Source: Shewanella waksmanii ATCC BAA-643 (GTDB lineage: Bacteria; Pseudomonadota; Gammaproteobacteria; Enterobacterales; Shewanellaceae). Taken from it: a stretch of DNA of 64,000 nt. The stretch's first letter is position 1. Every line of letters begins with the position of its first letter. The stretch spans positions 1-64,000 of the forward strand of contig NZ_JAEH01000035.1 of NCBI RefSeq assembly GCF_000518805.1. The letters are read 5' to 3'. The position numbers were made by a program, and so were the translations under genes. The notes under the pieces were generated by a model. That model was not told where the DNA came from. It did not search any database and was given only the letters and a program-made list of their open reading frames with translations. This document shows, in pieces, positions 44,391-54,183 of the stretch.

Positions 44391-46028
44391 ATGATACGCC
44401 TGCTGTTATATATCATTCCTTCTGCCATCTTAATCACCGTGGTGATGGCTTTTGTGACGCTCGATATTCACTATAACCATCAAAAGGCTGAACAAGACGC
44501 CCATAGTAAACTAGTGGCAAAAGCACATGCGATTTCAACTTTTGTCGCGACCCAAATGCGTCAAGATCAGCAGGAAGTCGACTACTTGGCGCAGTTAATC
44601 AGCACCCGTAATGCACTCAATACCAGTCGATATAAATATATCGAAGATATCTTTACGCAAATGATGTTAAGTAAACCTCGAATTGTTCAAGCTAGGTTGA
44701 TTGATAATCAGGGGCTAGAGTTATTTAAAATCGTCCAACGTGGTGGTGCGCCTCAAACCCTTGATAGACAAGAGCTACAAGATAAGTCAGGCCATTTCTA
44801 TTTTAAAGAGATGAGTACCCAAAGTGACCATGAACTCTATATCTCTAAAGTTAGTCTTAATCGCGACTACGGTGTGTTTGAACTGCCCCATCGTCCGGTT
44901 GTGCGGATTGGTAAAGCCGTGCTTGATGACACTGGTAATAAACTCGGCAGCGTCATCCTTAACTACGACGTCAATACCTTGTTTAATAGTCTCAATGACC
45001 TAGCAAGTCCCAACATCAATGTCATCATTGTCGATAAACAGTCGCAATTTCTACTTCACCCTAATCAGTCAATGACCTTTTGTGAAGACTTAGGTTGTAA
45101 TAGAAAGCTGGACTTTAATAACTTCAAGATTAATCAAAATAGCCTGCTTTATTACGAAGATATCATGGCTTTTTCAGATATATTTAAACATGCGGACAAC
45201 AGCCATTATTTCGACCGCATTGTGCTGCAATACAAAGCAGATTATCAGCCAACAATCACAGCGAACCACCGCCACTATGACTTGTACCTAACCTCTCACA
45301 AGTGGTGGGGATACATGGTGTTTTCCTTTATGTTTTGCATTTTATTGAGCACGCTGCTTTATAAAAACTATCAGCGCATTCAGTCGCAGATACAGAAAAT
45401 GAAAATGCATGCAGTATTAGAGAAAGTCACCGAGCTTATAGAGCGATTACATGAAGGTGATGACCCGGTCACGGGCAGCCATGTGCAACGTGTCAGCCAC
45501 TTCTCTCGATTAATGGCGGTAAAAGCTAAGTTACCAAAACCTGTGATAGAAGATATTCATCGCTATGCATCACTGCATGATTTAGGCAAGATCACTACAC
45601 CCGATGCCATCTTGAGCAAACCAGGAAAATTAGATCCCCATGAATGGGAAGTGATGAAATTACATGTGGAAAATGGCTATAACTTGATTAGAGAGTTTAA
45701 TCTCAGTCCGGTGGCAGAAAACATCGTCTATTGCCACCATGAAAGATGGGATGGTACGGGTTACCCAAGAGGGCTCAGCGGCAATGAGATACCAATTGAA
45801 GCGCAAATAGTCAGTATTGTGGACTGCTTTGATGCATTGATGTCCATCAGGCCCTATAAGCCTGCATATGATTTTGAAAAGTCTTCAGCAATCATCAACG
45901 AACTCAGCGGTAAGGCATTCAACCCTGAACTTGTGGCAACATTCAATCAACTTGCCCACGAATTTAGACATAGCCGTAGCCAAATAGAAGACCGCACCGT
46001 CAAAGTCATGGCTGCCACCCTCTCCTAA
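44391..46028 (+). CDS. Membrane HD-GYP domain c-di-GMP phosphodiesterase
   Basis: The 545-residue protein has a membrane helix (about 4-26), a large periplasmic sensor region (27-300, Cache-like), a second helix (about 305-325) and a cytoplasmic HD-GYP domain (345-535). The catalytic signature is complete: HDLGKITTPD (about 396), HVENGYNLI and CHHERWDGTGYPRGLSGNEI. It should hydrolyse c-di-GMP in response to a periplasmic signal. The start codon ATG at 44391 has a weak ribosome-binding site. A bidirectional terminator follows. Confidence 0.9.
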   Translation: MIRLLLYIIPSAILITVVMAFVTLDIHYNHQKAEQDAHSKLVAKAHAISTFVATQMRQDQQEVDYLAQLISTRNALNTSRYKYIEDIFTQMMLSKPRIVQARLIDNQGLELFKIVQRGGAPQTLDRQELQDKSGHFYFKEMSTQSDHELYISKVSLNRDYGVFELPHRPVVRIGKAVLDDTGNKLGSVILNYDVNTLFNSLNDLASPNINVIIVDKQSQFLLHPNQSMTFCEDLGCNRKLDFNNFKINQNSLLYYEDIMAFSDIFKHADNSHYFDRIVLQYKADYQPTITANHRHYDLYLTSHKWWGYMVFSFMFCILLSTLLYKNYQRIQSQIQKMKMHAVLEKVTELIERLHEGDDPVTGSHVQRVSHFSRLMAVKAKLPKPVIEDIHRYASLHDLGKITTPDAILSKPGKLDPHEWEVMKLHVENGYNLIREFNLSPVAENIVYCHHERWDGTGYPRGLSGNEIPIEAQIVSIVDCFDALMSIRPYKPAYDFEKSSAIINELSGKAFNPELVATFNQLAHEFRHSRSQIEDRTVKVMAATLS

Positions 46029-46032
46029 AACA

Positions 46033-46058
46033 AAAAAGCCAGCAATGATGCTGGCTTT
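46033..46058 (+). terminator. Bidirectional terminator between HD-GYP and cytochrome genes
   Basis: The perfect stem AAAAGCCAGCA / TGCTGGCTTTT has a 4-base loop. Flanking A and T runs suit both converging genes. Confidence 0.85.
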
Positions 46059-46089
46059 TAGTTCTACGCATTACCGTAGTGAAGATGGT

Positions 46090-46317
46090 TTACATCTCGT
46101 GGCAATCAGCACACTCAGTGATCGTAAGATCTTGAGTATGTAGGTCCATATCAATCTCGTGCGCATCTGCAATCGAGTGACAATCTGCACAATTTGCTAG
46201 CGTTGCTTCAGACTCAACGTGCATAGTGGTGTCAATTTTTTCGTGACAATCAGTACAGTCTACTGCTACCGCTGAACCAGCGAAAACCAATGCTGCTACC
46301 ATAGTTAAATATTTCAT
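46090..46317 (-). CDS. Small triheme c-type cytochrome
   Basis: The 75-residue protein has a signal peptide (about 1-18, AVA site) and a mature part of about 57 residues. Three CxxCH haem sites are present (CTDCH, CADCH, CADCH). Three further histidines (TTMH, DAHEI, DLHTQ) equal the number of haems, so all three could be bis-His ligated. The last site ends two residues before the C-terminus. It is a likely periplasmic electron carrier in anaerobic respiration, shorter than the tetraheme CctA. GAGGAG precedes the ATG, and an operator-like palindrome lies upstream. Confidence 0.85.
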   Translation of the reverse strand: MKYLTMVAALVFAGSAVAVDCTDCHEKIDTTMHVESEATLANCADCHSIADAHEIDMDLHTQDLTITECADCHEM

Positions 46318-46729
46318 ACATGCTCCTCATCAAGATGGGCTATCGCCCTTAATTGATGTCATCTCACATCAATTTATGAAACCATTAATCGCTAGTTACT
46401 CCGCTAAGCTAGAGTACTTCTGCCTAACCCTAATGTTTCACTTATTAGTTAATTTTCCCTGCCAAACTGTGCATAAAAAACCATGTAATTAATAACGTTA
46501 CCACGGAATTCATCAGCAAGTTAAGGCTATTTTTAGCTACGTTCCTTAATTGAAGCTTAAGAATGTTATACTTGGTAGTAACTTGTCTAGCAGTTAACGT
46601 TTTATCCTTCGACGTTGTGAGCTACATCCAATTATTCTTAAGTTCCAATATACAAGAATACCATACCAGCAAAATAAAAAATTAACATTTGCAACATTTT
46701 ATTTGAACAAGCTACTAATAGCGGCTAGC
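46318..46729. other. Intergenic region between the divergent cytochrome and GGDEF genes
   Basis: It holds the palindrome at 46353-46372 and a small GGGC-N4-GCCC hairpin (near 46337) in the cytochrome leader. The rest is A+T rich with no clear feature. Confidence 0.45.
46353..46372 (-). promoter_or_regulatory. Operator-like palindrome upstream of the cytochrome gene
   Basis: TTGATGT-N6-ACATCAA is a perfect 7-bp inverted repeat about 36 bases before the start codon. The half-sites recall FNR (TTGAT/ATCAA), but the 10-base spacing between them is not that of FNR. The regulator is unknown. Confidence 0.5.
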
Positions 46730-48940
46730 ATGATAACTAAGCAGAAACAAAGCAAAAAAACCATGCCCAAAGTCCATTTATCGCGTCTCAAGTTCACTAT
46801 TTTGCTCGGCCTTATCGGCTTAGTTATCAATCTGTATCCCATCCCGCTGTTTGGCAATGCACAATTGATTGTCGGTAATGCCGCCTATGTGATCGTGGCA
46901 ATTTTACTTGGCCCTTGGTACGCACTACTTGCTGCTACAATGACTTCAATTGGGCTATTTATCGCCTGGCAAAGTTGGCATATTTTTGTGTTGTTTTCGA
47001 TTCAAGCACTCTGGCTAGGCTTTGCTCGGCGTAAAGATATTTACTCCCTATATGCCGACATTGCCTTTTGGTTAATCGTTGGCATGCCTCTGTTTTATGG
47101 TTATGTGGTCATGTTCTCAGACATGCCTGGGAGCCATTTAACTTTTGTGACATTAAAACAAGCAATTAACGGTATATTTTGTACGTCTTTGGGCTCGTTG
47201 TTGGTCACTTTTATCCCGCAACTGTGGCAGTGGCCGAGTAAAATTGCCGATAGTCAGTCACGCCCTTTTAATGCCCAGCTCACCTATACGTTTACGCAAA
47301 TTTTGACCATGGCGCTGATCTGCTCAGCACTACTTTTTAATCACTACTTTATCGACAAACAGCAAAACCATTTAAAGCGCAACCTCGAAGACACAGCAAC
47401 TCAGATAGGTATTGCAACCAACAAATACATTGCACACCATCAAACCGCCATCAACAATGCGGCGAGTTGGCTTAGTTTATCGAGTCAACAAGACCAGCAA
47501 TGGCAAAATATGTTGTCACGTATGCATCAAAATTACCCCAGCTTTATCACTATGTTGATGGCCAACGCTGACGGTAATATCAATGCTGCAAGTCCCATTA
47601 GTCGCCTAAACCAACAAAAAATAGCTAAAGGTAATATCAATATTAGTGACCGCGACTATTTCCATGAGGCGTTTTACAACCAGAGAACCTATGTATCACC
47701 GGTTTTCCAAGGTCGCGGGTTTGGCAGTGACCCAATAGTAGCGATTAGTGCACCTATTTATCAGCAAAATCAGGTTGTTGGTATTATCGAGGGGTCGTTA
47801 AATCTCAACAATTTTGGTCAGTTTGATATTAAACATGGTGTTGATGGCATCTCTATGGTGATCATCGACAATGACAATCGCGTTATCTATGCCTCTCCTG
47901 AATTGGGAATGGCAGCGCTCTCAAGCTTTACATACAGCTTAAGTGGTGAAAACTACAAAACAATTTTGCAAATGATTAACTTCGGTGATATTGACAACCA
48001 AAGTCCAGAATATGTCTTTACCCAGTTCGGGCTAGACAACGGTTGGTCACTTTATACCGTTAAACCTTTCTCACCACTGCTAAAACTGCTTGAGACACAA
48101 TATTTATCTACGTTTGCAGTGCTGGTTATCTCGTTAATTATCACCGTCTTTTTAATCCAAACGATTAGTCAGCGATTAACGAGACCGCTAGAACTAATTG
48201 CTAAGAAGTTCTCTGAAAAGCGTACCGACTTTGAAGATGAGGCTGTCATCATTGAAGCTGAAGTACCGCTTGAAATTCAAGCGTTACATAGCAGTATTCG
48301 CCAAAGTAAGCGGCAACTCATTAGCTATCAGCTAGAGCTTGAAGAAAAAGTCGCCATTCGCACATTTGAATTAGAAAAAGCCAATACTAAGTTAAAGTCC
48401 CTTGCAGAGCGTGATGATCTCACCGGGCTTTACAACCGTCGCTATGCTGAGCAGAAATTTGCCAGTATTCAAGAGATGTGTCAGCGAACGGATGAAGCTA
48501 TGACCCTTGCCATTATCGATATTGATCATTTTAAGGACATCAATGATAGCCATGGTCACTTAGTCGGTGATGAAGCGATTCGCATACTTGCTAAACAGAT
48601 GCTGAAGTCTTTTAAGCGTGATACTGACATGGTTTCTAGATATGGCGGTGAAGAGTTTTTACTGATTTTGCCGCTATGTAATGTCCTTAAAGTTGAAGCG
48701 CACCTTAACCAATTTAAACAACAAGTGGCAGCACTATCGATTCCAACCGCTAAAGATGATAAAACCATCTCGATGACAATCAGTATTGGTGCTGTGATGG
48801 GTAATGCCAGTTACTCAAGCGATCTTGAAGATTGGTTTAAGATTGCGGATAGAAACCTTTATCACGCCAAATCAAATGGCCGCAATCGAGTGGTAACCTC
48901 AATGCAGCCAGACGCACCTTTACAGGCAACAAAACTTTAG
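46730..48940 (+). CDS. Membrane diguanylate cyclase (GGDEF) with Cache-type sensor
   Basis: The protein has about 736 residues. Its N-terminal part has five or six membrane helices (about 20-170), followed by another helix, a periplasmic sensor of dCache type (DRDYFHEAFYNQRTYVSPVF), a helix near 460-480 and a coiled linker. The GGDEF domain follows: RDDLTGLYNRRYAEQKF and RYGGEEFLLILP. The active site (GGEEF) is intact. The upstream RDTD, five residues before it, is a canonical RxxD inhibitory site. It should make c-di-GMP with product feedback. The start is uncertain: TTG at 46703 is also in frame. Confidence 0.88.
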   Translation: MITKQKQSKKTMPKVHLSRLKFTILLGLIGLVINLYPIPLFGNAQLIVGNAAYVIVAILLGPWYALLAATMTSIGLFIAWQSWHIFVLFSIQALWLGFARRKDIYSLYADIAFWLIVGMPLFYGYVVMFSDMPGSHLTFVTLKQAINGIFCTSLGSLLVTFIPQLWQWPSKIADSQSRPFNAQLTYTFTQILTMALICSALLFNHYFIDKQQNHLKRNLEDTATQIGIATNKYIAHHQTAINNAASWLSLSSQQDQQWQNMLSRMHQNYPSFITMLMANADGNINAASPISRLNQQKIAKGNINISDRDYFHEAFYNQRTYVSPVFQGRGFGSDPIVAISAPIYQQNQVVGIIEGSLNLNNFGQFDIKHGVDGISMVIIDNDNRVIYASPELGMAALSSFTYSLSGENYKTILQMINFGDIDNQSPEYVFTQFGLDNGWSLYTVKPFSPLLKLLETQYLSTFAVLVISLIITVFLIQTISQRLTRPLELIAKKFSEKRTDFEDEAVIIEAEVPLEIQALHSSIRQSKRQLISYQLELEEKVAIRTFELEKANTKLKSLAERDDLTGLYNRRYAEQKFASIQEMCQRTDEAMTLAIIDIDHFKDINDSHGHLVGDEAIRILAKQMLKSFKRDTDMVSRYGGEEFLLILPLCNVLKVEAHLNQFKQQVAALSIPTAKDDKTISMTISIGAVMGNASYSSDLEDWFKIADRNLYHAKSNGRNRVVTSMQPDAPLQATKL

Positions 48941-48942
48941 CG

Positions 48943-50418
48943 CTAATGACCTATATGTTGCTCAATTCGTTGCAACATATAGGGGTAAAAAGGGTTCCAT
49001 TTTTGCCGCAATATTTCATTAGCCGGCACGCTTAACAAGCCCCTTTCGCCGCGGGAGTCTGCGGCACCAATATGCACCCGTGGCAACTCATCCTTTGCAG
49101 TAGGGCCATACAGACTATCTTCTTTAGGGATAGGTAAAGCCACATGAGAAAGAGAATACACTGATGGCGGCCAAAACAGCGACAAAGCCTCTGTTTCGGT
49201 CGTGCCAGATTGATAGCGCACCGCTTCGACTTCATTTTGTGGTTTTAACCCCATGTAAGTCGCTAATGATGGCTGCGCTTTATTTTGAATCAAAGTAAAT
49301 TCAAAATTGAACTGATTGGCTGCCAGTAAACTTTCATATGGCACCCGTGGATCTTCTGGAATAAGTCCCATATTTATCTGAGTTCGATTGATATCAAACA
49401 TCACCAGTTGGTGCGCTACTGATTGCGGCAAATGCAGATAAAAATCATTGACTACGGCAGGGCTAGATACGGTCGCATCCATGAGTGATTGAAATGTCAG
49501 TGTCTTCGGTATTCGCTCACGCTGCGCTAAGGGCAACTGTAGCAGACGCCGAGAGTTGCGCTGTGACAACTGATAGACAACATCACCAGCATTAACCGCA
49601 AAAGAGCCATATTTAAATGGATCATATTCAGTCTGAATACTATTCCAAAGTAATTTATCCAGTGACAGTAAACGTCCAAGGTTTGCCTGCCATTTGGCCC
49701 CAGCCGCAACGGGCGGTAAACCAATAGCGGGTGAAATGAACACCATAGACTGATAAGCCGTAGCACCACCTTGCTCTATCGCGGTCAATTCATGGTTTAA
49801 TGCCAAAGCAGCACCGGTTGAAAAACCAACCACATACAATGGCTTGCCCTGCAATTGCTGCTGCAAATGCTCTGTAGCCAGTTTGGCTGCCGCAGCCATA
49901 TCTTGCCAAGATAAATTCACCAACCCCGAGGGCAATGTGCCATGCCCTGGTAACCGTAAGCCAAGTACATGGGCCTTATCACGAAAATGATTGCCGATAT
50001 GCGATAAGACATAGGGTGAATCAGACATCCCATGCAACAAGAGCAAACCATACTCAGCTTGGCTATTTGGCCACTCAAAGCTGCGATTCCAATCAGTAGA
50101 CCAATGCTTGGGATCAGCCAAGCTGCCACGTACATAACGATTAATAGGCGAGTGTTGCGCTAATGATGTGTTTTGGTAAACATGAGTTTCGACTTCATTG
50201 AACAAATCTTGCTCATTGGCAATATAGTCACTAAATGAGTCTATGGCGCTGTCGTGGTGATATTGATGCGCTAATAAGCGGGTATGCCAAATATCTAAAT
50301 CAGGCCGAGCATTGAGAAAGATAACCGCGGTAACAATTAAAGTCGCAAAGCCTCCCATCGCGATATACATTGCGGCCATCAGCAGGTGCTTTGTTGATCC
50401 AATCACTAAGGTTTTCAT
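48943..50418 (-). CDS. Membrane-anchored alpha/beta hydrolase
   Basis: The 491-residue protein has an N-terminal anchor (about 12-34) and an alpha/beta-hydrolase domain. YGLLLLHGMSDSPYVLSHIG carries the oxyanion region (LHG). LYVVGFSTGAALALNHEL has the nucleophile elbow GFSTG (Ser at about 203). It is probably an envelope carboxylesterase or lipase-like enzyme; the substrate is unknown. AGGACAGG precedes the ATG. It converges with the GGDEF gene across a two-base gap. Confidence 0.85.
   Translation of the reverse strand: MKTLVIGSTKHLLMAAMYIAMGGFATLIVTAVIFLNARPDLDIWHTRLLAHQYHHDSAIDSFSDYIANEQDLFNEVETHVYQNTSLAQHSPINRYVRGSLADPKHWSTDWNRSFEWPNSQAEYGLLLLHGMSDSPYVLSHIGNHFRDKAHVLGLRLPGHGTLPSGLVNLSWQDMAAAAKLATEHLQQQLQGKPLYVVGFSTGAALALNHELTAIEQGGATAYQSMVFISPAIGLPPVAAGAKWQANLGRLLSLDKLLWNSIQTEYDPFKYGSFAVNAGDVVYQLSQRNSRRLLQLPLAQRERIPKTLTFQSLMDATVSSPAVVNDFYLHLPQSVAHQLVMFDINRTQINMGLIPEDPRVPYESLLAANQFNFEFTLIQNKAQPSLATYMGLKPQNEVEAVRYQSGTTETEALSLFWPPSVYSLSHVALPIPKEDSLYGPTAKDELPRVHIGAADSRGERGLLSVPANEILRQKWNPFYPYMLQRIEQHIGH
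48950..48983. repeat. Perfect 11-bp inverted repeat overlapping the 3' end of the hydrolase gene
   Basis: CCTATATGTTG (48950-48960) pairs with CAACATATAGG (48973-48983) across a 12-base loop. It lies in the last codons of the hydrolase gene, just past the GGDEF stop. It may serve as a terminator hairpin for the converging genes, but no T run follows. Confidence 0.55.
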
Positions 50419-50587
50419 TACCTGTCCTAAGATAGCCAGTTGAAGCGCATCATGGCTAATCCGTTACAATCATTTTATCAATTCCTATACTCAGTATGCA
50501 GAGGTATAGTAAAAGCCTCAACCGTATCTGTTTTTGCGCTGGCAGTTGTTATGCTATGCAACCCCCACAAAGGTGATTTATACCGTT

Positions 50588-51010
50588 ATGATTATTGGCC
50601 CAAGTGATGCTCGCAGCATTTTCTATCTACCCACACCACCGATATTAGCTTCGGATTGGCGGCACGAAAACAACCACGCGATAGAGCAATTAATCGCTGA
50701 CAATGGTAATCATTGGCGCAAGATCATGGTAATAATGGCAAAGTTGATGAGTCCATCAGATGAGTGGCGTGATTACCTAGCAAACCATTTGCTCAAGCAT
50801 CATGAAGCGATTTATATCAACGCCATACAGTTATCACCGCATGCAACGCAGCACTTTATTTGTGGCAATAAGATGCAGCACCAACTTGAGCAGCAAATGA
50901 AAAACTGCACAAATGGACAAATTATTGCCCTACCCTATTTAGATTATCGACAATGCCCTAACGCGCTAATTGAGGAGACAAGAACCCAATGGCTATCGCC
51001 TCAATGTTAG
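50588..51010 (+). CDS. Hypothetical protein
   Basis: The protein has 140 residues from the ATG at 50588, about 12 bases after AAAGG; an in-frame start at 50534 would add 18 residues. It has no signal peptide or membrane segment. The N-terminal IIGPSDARSIFYLPTPPILA and the WRKIMVIMAKLMSPSDEWRD segment are not motifs I can tie to a function. It resembles small uncharacterised Shewanella proteins. It converges on nadE with a three-base gap. Confidence 0.6.
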   Translation: MIIGPSDARSIFYLPTPPILASDWRHENNHAIEQLIADNGNHWRKIMVIMAKLMSPSDEWRDYLANHLLKHHEAIYINAIQLSPHATQHFICGNKMQHQLEQQMKNCTNGQIIALPYLDYRQCPNALIEETRTQWLSPQC

Positions 51011-51013
51011 CAA

Positions 51014-51844
51014 TTAATCATAAATGGTGGGAATCGCTTCACGCTTATGTTGAGTGCGCAAATAGATAGCCGTTAGCTTATCTTCAACCTGTTGACTGAC
51101 CGCTTTGCCTTCAAGAAAATCATCAATCTCATCGTAACTTAACCCTAAGGCAACTTCGTCTGCTAACTGCGGTTGGTCATCTTCTAAATCTGCTGTAGGC
51201 GCTTTGTTAACTAACAGTTCTGGCGCGCCTAAGAAGCTGGCAAGTTGCCTGACCTGACGTTTGCTCAGTCCAAATAAAGGGGCTAAATCACAGGCACCGT
51301 CACCCCATTTAGTATAAAAACCGGTAATATTTTCGGCACTATGGTCTGTCCCAACAACCAAACCACCGAGCAAACCGGCTATCTCATATTGGGCAATCAT
51401 ACGCATTCTGGCTTTAACATTGCCTTTATTAAAGTCGACGCGACTTTGCTCTGGCAAAGCCAATCCTGCTGCTTCAACCGCTGATAAAGTCTGCTGATGA
51501 ACACCATCAACACCGGCATGTATGTTCACAGTCACTCGTTTTGAGGGGGCGATAAAATCACACGCTAACTGAGCTTCATCTTCATCTTTTTGTACATCAT
51601 AGGGTAAACGTACTGCGATGAATTGATAGTCACTGCTCTGATGTTCTGCGTTTAACTCATCTACGGCCAGTTGACACAATTTGCCGGTCAAAGATGAATC
51701 GACCCCGCCGCTTATCCCAAGCACGAGCTGAGTTGCATTGGCGTCTTTCAATCTTGTTTTGATAAATGCAATACGACGCTGAACTTCATAATCAACCTCA
51801 ATTACAGGTTGAACCTTCATTTCGCGAATGATTTGTCCTTTCAC
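51014..51844 (-). CDS. nadE: Ammonia-dependent NAD+ synthetase
   Basis: NadE makes NAD+ from nicotinate adenine dinucleotide, ATP and ammonia, the last step of NAD synthesis. The 276-residue length matches E. coli NadE and there is no glutaminase domain. The PP-loop [53 protein letters not shown] and [17 protein letters not shown] are present. The start is a GTG at 51844 with GGAGC six bases upstream. It aligns with the E. coli N-terminus better than the ATG at 51820. Confidence 0.94.
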   Translation of the reverse strand: MKGQIIREMKVQPVIEVDYEVQRRIAFIKTRLKDANATQLVLGISGGVDSSLTGKLCQLAVDELNAEHQSSDYQFIAVRLPYDVQKDEDEAQLACDFIAPSKRVTVNIHAGVDGVHQQTLSAVEAAGLALPEQSRVDFNKGNVKARMRMIAQYEIAGLLGGLVVGTDHSAENITGFYTKWGDGACDLAPLFGLSKRQVRQLASFLGAPELLVNKAPTADLEDDQPQLADEVALGLSYDEIDDFLEGKAVSQQVEDKLTAIYLRTQHKREAIPTIYD

Positions 51845-52206
51845 AACACAGCTCCAAAATAAATTAATTTAACCCAAAATCCCCGCATCATTATGTGATA
51901 ACTTGAAATAAAATTCACGACTAAATTGTGATATTTGCGATTGAATAATAAGATTTTGACCCAATACCAATTAGCTTAATAAATGGGTCTACTCAGGTTA
52001 AATGTTGACAGACGGACTCAACCGACAAGTCGCTAATTAAAGCACTCCGGCATGGCAAGCAAACCTTTGTTCTAATGGGGTTCAATTAAACCGCGCAGCT
52101 AAATTGAAATCAGCGCTAGCGATTTAATCAATTTTGTAACAAGCTAAGACGGTGTTTGTCCTGACAACATGCCGAAACACAATAATAAAGATAAGTGAGC
52201 TTACAA
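51845..52206. other. Intergenic region between divergent nadE and LysE-type genes
   Basis: I see short palindromic pieces such as CGCTAGCG but no convincing promoter, operator or small gene. Confidence 0.35.
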
Positions 52207-52857
52207 ATGGAATGGCAACTACTTTTTTCTCTGGCAATCATTCATAGCGTTGCCCTAATGAGCCCAGGCCCTGACTTTGCCTTAGTAGTCAAATTGGCCA
52301 GTCAACAACAGCGTCAGGTTGCTATTGCCGGTGCAGTGGGGATTGCTTTAGCTATCCTGATCCACTGCATACTAAGCTTGACGGGCATCAGTATTGTCAT
52401 TCAAAGTTCGCCAGTATTGTTTATTTGTGTACAGCTTGCAGGCGCAACCTATTTAGGGTGGATGGGGCTATCAGCGGTCAAAGGGGCAATGGCTCAATGG
52501 CGGGCTAAGCAACAACTCACTCGCCTTGATAATCAGCAACCACAGCTAAGCCGAAGCCAAGGTTTTCTGCAGGGCTTATACACCAACCTACTCAACCCTA
52601 AAGCCTTAGTTTTCTTTATTACCTTATTTTCAGCCATGATAACGCCGCAAACTCAGCTATTAACTAAAGTTTCCGCCGCATTATTGTTACTCGTGCTGTC
52701 ACTGGCTTGGTTTTGTATTATTGCGCTTTTCTTATCACGTCCCAACATTCAGCAAAAATTACTGAATGCCAGCGCCCTGATAAACCTGTTAACAGGGGCA
52801 CTGTTTATTATTGCATCCAGTGTCATCATCATCTCATTGGCCACGTCATTAACATAG
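52207..52857 (+). CDS. LysE/RhtB-family amino-acid exporter
   Basis: The 216-residue inner-membrane protein has six predicted helices. ALMSPGPDFALVVKLASQQQ carries the family signature near the N-terminus, GATYLGWMGLSAVKGAM follows, and QGLYTNLLNPKALVFFITLF marks the central loop. RhtB-type proteins export threonine, homoserine or other amino acids. The substrate here is unknown. The ATG at 52207 follows GTGAG at 7 bases; a GTG at 52195 is in frame but less likely. It converges on mgtE. Confidence 0.88.
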   Translation: MEWQLLFSLAIIHSVALMSPGPDFALVVKLASQQQRQVAIAGAVGIALAILIHCILSLTGISIVIQSSPVLFICVQLAGATYLGWMGLSAVKGAMAQWRAKQQLTRLDNQQPQLSRSQGFLQGLYTNLLNPKALVFFITLFSAMITPQTQLLTKVSAALLLLVLSLAWFCIIALFLSRPNIQQKLLNASALINLLTGALFIIASSVIIISLATSLT

Positions 52858-52902
52858 CAACCACGCCAACGTAGTACTAACAGCCAGTCTGCGATTTTGC
52901 CG

Positions 52903-54156
52903 TTAACTCAACAAGATTGACGTTGTGACATAGAAATAGATAAGCAAGCCAGTAATATCAACCAAAGTAGTAATAGCGGGGCTTGCTACTACCGCAGGGT
53001 CTTGCTTTAACACTTGCGCCATCAGTGGCAGCGCAGCGCCAATCACCGTAGCCGAAATTACCTGTAAAAATAAGGCGAGGCCGATTGCAAACGCCACTAG
53101 AGAAAATGTCAGGTTTTCGGGCAATTCAATACCATACGACAACAGATAAACTTTTGATGCGGTTAGCAAACCCAAGCACGCGCCGATGAACAATGAAATA
53201 CGCAGCTCTTTCCACAAAACATGTAACCATTGAGAGAGCTTTAACTCACCCAATGCCAGTGCTCGAACAATGACCGTAGCCGCTTGACTACCCGAGTTGC
53301 CGCCAGTATCAGCCACCATAGGCATATACAAGGCCAAAATGGTCAATGCCATAATGGCATCATCATAGCTTTGAATTACCATACCTGAGGTAATGCCCAC
53401 CACAGCAAGGCCCAAGATCCAGTAAATGCGCTTACTGATATGGGCAAATACCGACGTTTCTAAATAAGTGCCACCTAGCGCATCGGCCTGAATCCCCATC
53501 ATTTTTTCTACATCTTCAGTTTGATCTCGCTGCATAACCGAGATGGCTTGCTGGCTATTGAAAAAGCCGACAGGACGGCCATAACTGTCAATCAGTGGCA
53601 AGCAGTCAATACTAGACTGACTCAATAAAGTTACCGCTTGCTCTTGATCTAAACTGACATGATAGGCAGGTACCCGCTGCATTAGACTCGCAATAGAACT
53701 GCTATGATCTTCGCCAGCTAAACGCGCAAGTTCTAACACGCCGAGATATTGGCCATCGCTATCAGTAAGGAAGCAGCTAGAATGGGTATAATTTTGTGTT
53801 TGCAACAAAGCCAATACGTCACCAACCACCATGCTATCCACCAACGGCATTGAATAGCCACCGGACATCACCGCAATAACGGGCTCGGTTTGACTTAATG
53901 CGATGGTCAGATCGGCATAGATATCCTCACTGATGGCTGCGCGCAGTACTTTGCGTTGTTTAACGGATAGCGGCGCAATGAGCTGATAACTTTTTGCCAA
54001 ACTACACTGTGCAAGCATTTGCTTTTGCTGCTGCGAATTCATTTTCAACAAGCTTGTGCCGCTCAGAGTCGTATCGAGTTCTGACCCTAAAGCTAGCGTA
54101 TTGGCTGTGTGCGTAATCGACAAACCTTGCTCACAAGGTAGTGCAATATTGGACAT
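52903..54156 (-). CDS. mgtE: MgtE-type magnesium transporter
   Basis: The 417-residue protein has a short, divergent N-terminal domain (1-110), a CBS pair (about 120-230) and a five-helix MgtE membrane domain (about 250-415). The membrane signature PMVADTGGNSGSQAATVIVR is intact, as is LVDITGLLIYF in the last helix. The MgtE N-domain superhelix (usually about 130 residues) is hardly recognisable, so gating by that domain may differ. GGGAGG precedes the ATG. A leader with an upstream ORF and a strong stem suggests post-initiation control by Mg2+. Confidence 0.88.
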   Translation of the reverse strand: MSNIALPCEQGLSITHTANTLALGSELDTTLSGTSLLKMNSQQQKQMLAQCSLAKSYQLIAPLSVKQRKVLRAAISEDIYADLTIALSQTEPVIAVMSGGYSMPLVDSMVVGDVLALLQTQNYTHSSCFLTDSDGQYLGVLELARLAGEDHSSSIASLMQRVPAYHVSLDQEQAVTLLSQSSIDCLPLIDSYGRPVGFFNSQQAISVMQRDQTEDVEKMMGIQADALGGTYLETSVFAHISKRIYWILGLAVVGITSGMVIQSYDDAIMALTILALYMPMVADTGGNSGSQAATVIVRALALGELKLSQWLHVLWKELRISLFIGACLGLLTASKVYLLSYGIELPENLTFSLVAFAIGLALFLQVISATVIGAALPLMAQVLKQDPAVVASPAITTLVDITGLLIYFYVTTSILLS

Positions 54157-54183
54157 AAATCGTCCTCCCTAATTTTCTCGGGT

